The position numbers and the translations under genes were made by a program. Shown here piece after piece: positions 58,393 to 64,000 of a stretch of 64,000 nt of DNA (positions are counted from its first letter, which is position 1; each line of letters begins with the position of its first letter). The DNA lies in NCBI RefSeq assembly GCF_003115845.1, contig NZ_KZ819024.1:124001-188000 (forward strand). The letters are read 5' to 3'. The notes under the pieces were generated by a model. That model ran no database searches, had not been told where the DNA came from, and worked only from the letters and a program-made list of their open reading frames with translations. Origin of the DNA: Brenneria roseae subsp. roseae (GTDB lineage: Bacteria > Pseudomonadota > Gammaproteobacteria > Enterobacterales > Enterobacteriaceae).

Positions 58393-58756
58393 AATGTTTA
58401 TTTGCATTCAAATTTTGACAATTCGCATTAATAAATAAGATTGCCACTTTTTTATATGTGATGAATCCCACAAAAACACGCTTTATAAATAAAGGGTTAA
58501 AATATTTTTAACCAGAGTCACATAAAACAATCCATGACGACGGCGAAATAATGACATGACAATGCAAATTTGCACGATTAAATACCGTGCGCTTTCAGGA
58601 GAGAATTTTCAGCAACCCTGCGCATGACGCGCCCCCTCATCACCACGCGGAAGTCTCATAACGTTTTTAAATACTTTTTTACCTATTCCGGCATGCCATA
58701 TTGCAATAAAAATGTTATGTTATAATATAACAATTCATATCAATGTGCGGATAACG
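58393..58756. promoter_or_regulatory. Intergenic region between GH105 and metal ABC operon
   Basis: About 360 AT-rich bases holding the divergent promoters. Listed separately are the second palindrome at 58561-58574 and the Zur-like box at 58714-58736. A half-site ATTTGCATT also occurs near 58410. No gene is seen. Confidence 0.55.
58714..58736 (+). promoter_or_regulatory. Zur-like box of the metal ABC operon
   Basis: A GTTATAATATAAC core (58719-58731) inside a longer AT palindrome strongly matches the enteric Zur consensus (TGTTATAWTATAACA). It lies 26-38 bp before the small leader gene, in promoter position. Fur or MntR boxes look different. It argues that the transporter is zinc-regulated. 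Confidence 0.7.
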
Positions 58757-58861
58757 ATGATGAGCCTTTATTCCCTCTCCGCCCCCAAACGGGTCCTGCT
58801 GGTGTCAGCGCTATTGTCATTCCTGTGGTTACTGGTTGTCTGGGCGGTGATGTTGCCATGA
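58757..58861 (+). CDS. 34-residue single-helix membrane peptide, coupled to ABC ATPase
   Basis: MMSLYSLSAPKRVLLVSALL followed by SFLWLLVVWAVMLP: a basic start and one strongly hydrophobic helix. Its stop overlaps the ATPase ATG in ATGA, so it is probably translated and coupled. No family I can name with certainty. It may stabilise the permease, as small membrane peptides do for other transporters. Confidence 0.6.
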   Translation: MMSLYSLSAPKRVLLVSALLSFLWLLVVWAVMLP

Positions 58862-59565
58862 TCGCATTACAAGAACTGGCGTTTGGCTACCGTGGCCAGA
58901 CCCCGTTGGGGATACTAAGCGGAAGTTTCAATTCAGGATCGCTCACGGCGATTATCGGTACGAACGGCAGTGGAAAATCCACGCTGCTAAAAACGCTGGC
59001 GGGGCTGCTTCCTCCGCTGTCCGGCACCTTTCGCATCAATAATGCGGGAAAAAATACCATTGGCTACCTGCCGCAGCTTTCCGAGTTTGATCGACAGTTT
59101 CCTATCAGCGTCTGCGATCTGGTTCTGATGGGCTGTTTGCCGCACAGCGGTCTGCTGCGTGGTATTTCCGCCGATTGGCGTAATAAAGCAATACAGGCGC
59201 TTGAAGCGGTTTCCATGGCCGGGTTCGCCCATCAGCACATCGGCAAGCTCTCCGGCGGGCAGCTACAGCGTATTCTGTTTGCCCGTCTGCTGTTGACCCA
59301 ATCGCCCATCATCCTGCTGGATGAACCCTTTACCGGCATCGACAGCCAAACCACGCAGACTCTGCTGACCCTTCTTCAGCGACTGCATGAAGAAGGCCGA
59401 ACGATCCTTACCGTGCTGCACGATCTGGAACTGGTTGAGCAACATTTCCCCCAGGTTCTACAGCTGATCAACGGCAGTCACCGCTGGGGAAACCGACAGC
59501 AGATCTTCGCCAGCCGGCCGACAAGCGCCAGTGCCGCTCCGGTACTGCGGAGCGTGGCGTCATGA
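58858..59565 (+). CDS. Metal ABC transporter ATP-binding protein
   Basis: 235-residue ATPase of the ZnuC/MntB type (start MIALQELAFGYRGQ). Walker A GTNGSGKSTLLK near residues 36-47, signature LSGGQLQRILFARLLL near 130, Walker B ILLDEPFTGID near 155 and the switch His in TVLHDLE near 190. It powers import through the next gene. ATG overlaps the small peptide stop, and its own stop overlaps the permease start. Confidence 0.92.
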   Translation: MIALQELAFGYRGQTPLGILSGSFNSGSLTAIIGTNGSGKSTLLKTLAGLLPPLSGTFRINNAGKNTIGYLPQLSEFDRQFPISVCDLVLMGCLPHSGLLRGISADWRNKAIQALEAVSMAGFAHQHIGKLSGGQLQRILFARLLLTQSPIILLDEPFTGIDSQTTQTLLTLLQRLHEEGRTILTVLHDLELVEQHFPQVLQLINGSHRWGNRQQIFASRPTSASAAPVLRSVAS

Positions 59566-60416
59566 CGTGGTTTCATTTAATCAGTACGCCGTTCGCCGAA
59601 TTCGGCTTTATGCGTCGCGCACTGGTCGGCTGTCTGGTCCTGACGCTCAGCGCCGCGCCGCTGGGCTGTTTTCTGCTGCTGAGAAGAATGAGCCTGATTG
59701 GCGATGCGCTCTCTCACGCTGTCCTGCCGGGCGTTGCCATTGGCTATCTCGTTTCCGGCATGTCCTTGCTGGCGATGGGCATCGGCGGCTTTATCGCCGG
59801 ACTGTCGGTTGCCATGCTCTCCGGCCTGGTCAGCCGTCAGACTGAACTGAAAGAAGACGCCAGCTTTGCCGGCTTTTACCTCGGCTCGCTGGCACTCGGC
59901 GTCACGCTGGTTTCCCTGCGGGGCTCCAGTATCGATTTGTTGCATGTGTTGTTTGGCTCTATTTTGGCCATCGACCGCGCCGCCCTGATCGACATTGCGC
60001 TGATCGGCTCGGCTTCTCTGATCGTGTTCGCCATTATCTATCGGGCGCTGGTGATTGAATCCTTTGATGTGACGTTCTTGCGCATTGCGTCCGGCCGCCA
60101 CCGCGCGGTGATTCACGGCCTGTTTCTATCGCTGGTCGTGTTGAATCTGGTGGCGGGTTTTCAACTACTGGGCACGTTGATGGCGGTCGGCATGATGATG
60201 CTCCCTGCCGCCTGCGCCCGCTTCTGGACACAGCGGCTTGCCATCATGCTGGTGACAGCGATGCTTCTCGGCATGGCATCCAGCCTGATCGGGCTGCTCT
60301 GGTCATACTACGCTGACCTGCCGGCAGGACCGGCCATTATTTTGACCACGACGCTGTTTTTCTGTTTTTCAATTTGCTTCGGCCACAACGGCGGCATGCT
60401 CCGTGCTCGCCGCTGA
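59562..60416 (+). CDS. Metal ABC transporter permease
   Basis: 284-residue permease of the ABC-3 family (ZnuB/MntC type), eight or so hydrophobic helices. MSLIGDALSHAVLPGVAIGY near residue 45 is the family signature region, and GTLMAVGMMMLPAACARFW near 205 is the second conserved segment. It forms the channel as a dimer for the binding-protein-delivered zinc or manganese. Confidence 0.92.
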   Translation: MTWFHLISTPFAEFGFMRRALVGCLVLTLSAAPLGCFLLLRRMSLIGDALSHAVLPGVAIGYLVSGMSLLAMGIGGFIAGLSVAMLSGLVSRQTELKEDASFAGFYLGSLALGVTLVSLRGSSIDLLHVLFGSILAIDRAALIDIALIGSASLIVFAIIYRALVIESFDVTFLRIASGRHRAVIHGLFLSLVVLNLVAGFQLLGTLMAVGMMMLPAACARFWTQRLAIMLVTAMLLGMASSLIGLLWSYYADLPAGPAIILTTTLFFCFSICFGHNGGMLRARR

Positions 60417-60447
60417 TTCCATGATGTAGAACTTCTGTGAGGAAAAA

Positions 60448-61326
60448 ATGAAACGTTCACTACTCGCGCTTGCTTTATCCGGTCTGCTTTTAAGCCCGCT
60501 GGCGATGGCAAAAAACCTGAATGTGGTTGCCAGCTTTTCCGTATTGGGCGACATGGTCAGTCATATTGGCGGCGATCGCGTTACGGTAACCGAACTGGTT
60601 AAACCCAATGGCGATCCCCATGAATTCGAGCCGTCTCCGCAGGACAGCAAAACGCTGGCAAAAGCCGACGTGGTTTTCGTTAACGGACTGGGACTGGAAG
60701 GTTGGCTGGATCGGCTGGTTACCGCCTCGGGCTATACCGGCAAAGTGGTCACCGCCTCCGACGGCGTCCAGACCCGGACCATGATCGAAGACGGCAAAAC
60801 GGAAACCGACCCCCACGCCTGGAACAGTATGGGCAACGGGGTGATCTATGCCAACAACATCGTTAATGCGCTAATTGCGGCAGACCCGCAGAATGCCGAC
60901 GACTATCGCAAACAGGGGGAAGCTTATATCCGGCAGTTAACCGAACTGGACAGCTACGCAAAGAAAACCTTTGCCGATATTCCACCAGAAAAACGCAAAA
61001 TCTTGACCAGTCATGATGCATTCGGCTATTTCAGCCAGGCATATGGCGTGAAATTCCTGTCGCCAGTCGGCTATTCCACCGAATCAGAGGCCAGCAGCAA
61101 AAAAGTGGCTTCACTGATCAAACAAATCAGGGAAGAAAAAATCAAAACCTACTTTATTGAAAATCAGACCGATCCGCGTCTGGTGAAACAAATTGCCAAC
61201 GCCAGCGGCGCACAGCCCGGCGGTGAGCTGTATCCGGAAGCCCTGACCGATGCATCCGGCCCTGCGTCAAGCTACACCGCCGCGTTTAAACACAACGTTG
61301 ATGCCATTGCATCAAGTATGAAGTAG
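60448..61326 (+). CDS. Metal ABC transporter substrate-binding protein (cluster A-I)
   Basis: 292 residues with signal peptide MKRSLLALALSGLLLSPLAMA. Metal ligands fit H58 in GDPHEFEPSP, H123 in DPHAW, H189 in TSHDAFGYF and D268 in LTDASGP. This three-His plus Asp set is seen in TroA/Zn-type proteins. The His-rich loop of ZnuA is absent. Together with the Zur-like box, zinc is the better guess, manganese remains possible. It ends the operon and is followed by a strong terminator. Confidence 0.9.
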   Translation: MKRSLLALALSGLLLSPLAMAKNLNVVASFSVLGDMVSHIGGDRVTVTELVKPNGDPHEFEPSPQDSKTLAKADVVFVNGLGLEGWLDRLVTASGYTGKVVTASDGVQTRTMIEDGKTETDPHAWNSMGNGVIYANNIVNALIAADPQNADDYRKQGEAYIRQLTELDSYAKKTFADIPPEKRKILTSHDAFGYFSQAYGVKFLSPVGYSTESEASSKKVASLIKQIREEKIKTYFIENQTDPRLVKQIANASGAQPGGELYPEALTDASGPASSYTAAFKHNVDAIASSMK

Positions 61327-61341
61327 CGCGCCATGCCAGCC

Positions 61342-61380
61342 CCGAGGGGAAACGCTGACTCCGTTTCCCCTCGGTAAAAA
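61342..61380 (+). terminator. Terminator of the metal ABC operon
   Basis: CCGAGGGGAAACG pairs perfectly with CGTTTCCCCTCGG over seven bases, then TAAAAAAT; a 13-bp stem with only a short T tract. Confidence 0.75.
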
Positions 61381-61689
61381 ATCTAGCGCTCACTCTGATG
61401 ACAGGATTGGAGACTCGCCGGATTTATTTAATGACGACCCAAAAAGTTTAGTAAACAAAGAAAATATCTTACTACTCCTGTCGTGATATTGTTCACAATT
61501 TTGGTTTATTTTTGCTTTCATCTTCAGAAATATAAAAAATATCTTAATGAAATATATGAATAAAAATAAAAAACCACCCCATAACATCGATAAAGCCAAT
61601 TGAGTTTAGTAAACAAAAAGAAGTAGACTGACGCAACAGGTCATGGCGCTGCCTCCATCCGTCGGGGTTTTGAGCGGGAGCGATGAAGC
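61381..61689 (+). promoter_or_regulatory. AT-rich promoter region of the ROK kinase-LacI pair
   Basis: About 310 bases. It contains two copies of GTTTAGTAAACAAA (61446-61459 and 61603-61616), 157 bp apart, each with the inverted repeat GTTTA-G-TAAAC. The downstream LacI protein is the likely reader. No gene is seen. Confidence 0.6.
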
Positions 61690-62637
61690 ATGTTAAGTCT
61701 GGGCATTGATATCGGTGGTTCGAAAATAGAAGCTGTGGTGCTGAATTCCCCCGGCGAGACGGTGTACAAACAGCGCTATCCAACGGAAAAGCAAAGCTAC
61801 ATCGCGTTCTTCACCCTGTTGTGCCGCGTGATCGACGATGTTCGTCAGGCAGTGTCGCATCCTTTCAGTATCGGTATTTGTCTGCCGGGAACCGTCGAAG
61901 CGAGCAACGGCGACATCAAGAATTCCAATATTCTGGTCATTAACCAGCAGCCGCTGCCTGCCATGCTTGAAGCATACTGCCAACAGCCGATTGCCATCAG
62001 TAATGATGCAAACTGCTTTGCGCTGTCAGAAGCCATAGATGGCGCGGGAAAAGGATACGACACCGTCTTTGGCGTGATCCTCGGCACCGGCTGCGGCGGC
62101 GGTATTGCCATTCATCAGCAGGTGATAGACGGGCGCAATCGCTGTGCCGGTGAATGGGGGCACAACGCGTTACCGCGTTACAGCCCGAAACGAGATGGCC
62201 CCACCGCCACCTGTTACTGTGGGCAAGATAACTGTATTGAATCCTTTATTTCCGGCACGGGTTTATCGCAACGCTACAACCTGCGCTATCAGCGCACGCT
62301 GACCGCCAAAGAGATTCTGGATGCCGTCGATATGCAGGACGACGATGCTCGTTCTCAGTTTACGCTATTTCAGGATCAACTGGCCCGCTCGCTGGCGGAC
62401 GTCGTCAATCTGCTCGATCCTGATGTCATCGTGATCGGCGGCGGGTTATCAAATCGTCGCGTACTGTATCAGGGGCTGGATACGCAGGTTGCCCGCTATG
62501 TGTTCAGCAATACCTTTACGACGCCCATTGTTCAGGCGGTACACGGGGACAGCAGCGGTGTTCGGGGCGCGGCGTGGCTGGGACAAAAACTGTCGTCAAC
62601 ATCCGCTGCGGCACCACGCTGTGGTAATCTTCCCTGA
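61690..62637 (+). CDS. mak: ROK family sugar kinase, fructokinase/Mak-like
   Basis: 315-residue ATP-dependent hexokinase-type protein. N-terminal phosphate motif GIDIGGSKIEAVV near residue 4. ROK signature: LGTGCGGGIAIHQQ near 132, then GEWGHNALPRYSP with zinc-binding H and the CYCGQDNCIES zinc motif near 182. It most resembles E. coli Mak (302). GDSSGVRGAAWLG is conserved at the end. It is followed by a LacI regulator, so it likely phosphorylates the sugar that regulator senses, fructose or another hexose. Confidence 0.85.
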   Translation: MLSLGIDIGGSKIEAVVLNSPGETVYKQRYPTEKQSYIAFFTLLCRVIDDVRQAVSHPFSIGICLPGTVEASNGDIKNSNILVINQQPLPAMLEAYCQQPIAISNDANCFALSEAIDGAGKGYDTVFGVILGTGCGGGIAIHQQVIDGRNRCAGEWGHNALPRYSPKRDGPTATCYCGQDNCIESFISGTGLSQRYNLRYQRTLTAKEILDAVDMQDDDARSQFTLFQDQLARSLADVVNLLDPDVIVIGGGLSNRRVLYQGLDTQVARYVFSNTFTTPIVQAVHGDSSGVRGAAWLGQKLSSTSAAAPRCGNLP

Positions 62638-62678
62638 CATATTTGAATCGTAATGCCCATACCGATCGAAGGTAACGA

Positions 62679-63701
62679 ATGACCAAACGTATCAGGATCA
62701 GGGATATTGCCGCTGAGGCGGGCGTTTCGGCAGGCGCGGTGTCACGGGCATTAAAAGGACAACCGGGTCTGAAAGAGGAGACGCGTCAACGCATTCTCAG
62801 CATAGCGCAGCAACAGGGCTACGACTTCACCCGGCTGCGTAACGATAAAGTCCGTCGCGTACTGTTTTTACTGCATCGCCAGCACAATATTTCCAGCGCA
62901 TTGTCGTTCTATTCACCGTTATTGCTTGGCGTGGAAAATGCCTGCCGGGAAGCGGGGATCGCCCTGAGCTTTCTGGCATTGGGCCCCACTGACCCGGTGG
63001 AGCAGCAGGTCCGTCTGCACAATCCCGATGCGCTGCTGTGCGCCGGCTTTTTTGAACCGGAACTGCTTGCGGTTTTACAACATATGCAACTACCGCTGGC
63101 GCTGGTTGACCTGTGGTCGCCGCACCTTCCCTGCGTCAATCCCGATAACTTTCAGGGCGGCTATCTCGCCACTCGCCACTTGATGGCACAGGGCAGAACA
63201 CGTATCGCGTTTCTCGCCAGCAGCCTTGCTCACTACAGTATCCGTTTACGCGAAAAGGGCTACCGTCAGGCGCTGTTCGACGCCAAACAGCTTACTCCAC
63301 CGGAATACGAAGCGATTGCGCCTCCCCTGTTGGATATTGAAGCCTCGCTGACCCAAGCCGTGGAAGAATTGCTGGTTCTGCCCCAACCGCCCGACGCCAT
63401 TTTTGCCTACAATGATTCCGCCGCACTGATTGCCATGCGTGTTTGTCAGCAGCGAGGATTGAAAGTCCCGCAGGATATGGCCATTGTCGGTTTTGATGAC
63501 ATCGAAACCGCCGCCATGGCGCACCCACCGCTGACGACGATCGCCATCAATAAAGCCGAACTCGGACAACAGGCGCTACAGCTGTTGATTAATCCCACAG
63601 AGGAAAACCAACAGCGGCTGCTGACAGTAGAACTGGTGCCAAGGGAAAGCGCCGGGGAAACCGCCATCCCGGGTGAAACACTCACACCAGTTTCAGATTA
63701 A
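62679..63701 (+). CDS. LacI family transcriptional regulator
   Basis: 340-residue repressor. HTH IRIRDIAAEAGVSAGAVSRAL and hinge, then the ligand domain with LVDLWSPHLPCVNPDNFQGG and VPQDMAIVGFDDIETAAMAHPPLTT near residue 265. It lies 42 bp after the ROK kinase and is likely cotranscribed. Its presumed operators are the GTTTAGTAAAC repeats upstream of the kinase. Its stop lies inside the convergent DeoR gene end. Confidence 0.9.
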   Translation: MTKRIRIRDIAAEAGVSAGAVSRALKGQPGLKEETRQRILSIAQQQGYDFTRLRNDKVRRVLFLLHRQHNISSALSFYSPLLLGVENACREAGIALSFLALGPTDPVEQQVRLHNPDALLCAGFFEPELLAVLQHMQLPLALVDLWSPHLPCVNPDNFQGGYLATRHLMAQGRTRIAFLASSLAHYSIRLREKGYRQALFDAKQLTPPEYEAIAPPLLDIEASLTQAVEELLVLPQPPDAIFAYNDSAALIAMRVCQQRGLKVPQDMAIVGFDDIETAAMAHPPLTTIAINKAELGQQALQLLINPTEENQQRLLTVELVPRESAGETAIPGETLTPVSD

Positions 63702-64000
63702 AGGGCTGCGCCTTTAGCTGGTTTTGTACATCGGGAGGGAGTCCCACGTCCGTAACGATGTCACTCAAATCCGCAAGCGGCGTGACACAGAACAGAGAAT
63801 AAGCGCCGTATTTGCTGCTGTCCGCCAGTAATACCCGGCGACTGGCATTCAGGCCGAGATCCTGTTTCAGGCCTGCCTTTTCCTCGGTCGGCGTGGTGAT
63901 GCCTTTTTCCAGACTCCACGAGTTACAACTGATAAACGCAATATCCGGGTAGATGCTGCGCAGCAGACGCCGGCCATGTTCACCAATACAGGACTGGCTG
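63682..64000 (-). CDS. DeoR family transcriptional regulator, C-terminal part
   Basis: On the minus strand an open frame runs from the window edge to TGA at 63682-63684, 105 residues. IAFISCNSWSLEKGITTPTE then EEKAGLKQDLGLNASRRVLL and LADSSKYGAYSLFCVTPLADLS match the DeoR effector-binding domain. Its stop overlaps the convergent LacI end by 20 bp. The DNA-binding part lies outside the window. Confidence 0.88.
   Translation of the reverse strand, partial: SQSCIGEHGRRLLRSIYPDIAFISCNSWSLEKGITTPTEEKAGLKQDLGLNASRRVLLADSSKYGAYSLFCVTPLADLSDIVTDVGLPPDVQNQLKAQPFNLKLV

Noticed and set aside
61390-61599. 69-codon AT-rich frame on the minus strand before the ROK kinase
   Set aside because: Poly-A/T composition gives Phe/Ile/Lys-rich text; no ribosome site, overlaps operator repeats.

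Overview
The window is chromosomal DNA of a plant-associated enterobacterium, most likely Pectobacteriaceae (Brenneria, Pectobacterium or Dickeya relatives). Gene order follows the Escherichia coli backbone in several blocks (yggR-yggS-proC-yggT-yggU-rdgB-hemW; lplT-aas-omr; lysA/lysR; dusA-pspG-qor-dnaB-alr-tyrB; yjbQ-uvrA/ssb). Between the blocks lie accessory genes, including a pectin-type GH105 hydrolase, a type I-F CRISPR-Cas locus and a periplasmic cyclohexadienyl dehydratase. Genus is inferred from gene content only. No rRNA, tRNA or intact insertion sequence was seen.

Layout. 1-5.5 kb: housekeeping operon yggR (cut by the window edge) to hemW, then the ecnA lipoprotein. 5.5-19.6 kb: a divergent catabolic island. 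The minus arm is an AraC regulator, a FldA-like CoA-transferase, an MFS carrier and an acyl-CoA dehydrogenase. The plus arm is ydiO-ydiQ-ydiR-ydiS-ydiT, an aromatic-acid-type MFS carrier, fadK and an unusual superoxide-reductase-like protein. Together they look like a pathway that imports an acid, activates it to a CoA thioester and reduces a 2-enoyl-CoA through an electron-transfer flavoprotein chain. 19.7-26.4 kb: elaA, lplT-aas, one OmrA/OmrB-type small RNA and a chemoreceptor. 26.4-28.1 kb: an acetyltransferase, an orphan PTS IIB and an AT-rich pair of unknown small genes. 28.2-40.3 kb: lysA/lysR, dusA, pspG with a sigma-54 promoter, qor, dnaB, alr, pheC-like gene, a decayed aromatic permease, an Lrp regulator, a YitT protein and tyrB.

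40.4-51.3 kb: complete type I-F CRISPR-Cas locus (cas1, cas2-3, csy1-csy4), flanked by two outward-facing arrays of 14 and 19 repeats. Both leaders carry an IHF-type site and an A6G3 motif at the same distance from the first repeat. The most striking feature lies between cas2-3 and csy1. Two degenerate repeats on the minus strand bracket a 20-nt guide, preceded by a good sigma-70-type promoter. The guide matches, at 16 of 20 positions and next to a 5'-CC PAM, DNA just upstream of an unannotated 49-codon hydrophobic ORF with a very strong ribosome binding site. This is the architecture of a CRISPR-guided toxin/antitoxin (CreTA-like) or self-regulating module.

51.6-64 kb: yjbQ, uvrA and ssb sharing a LexA box; a LacI regulator beside a fragment of a sugar ABC permease and a GH105 unsaturated rhamnogalacturonyl hydrolase; a metal ABC transporter with a Zur-like box and a coupled 34-residue membrane peptide; a ROK sugar kinase with a second LacI regulator; and the C-terminal end of a DeoR regulator.
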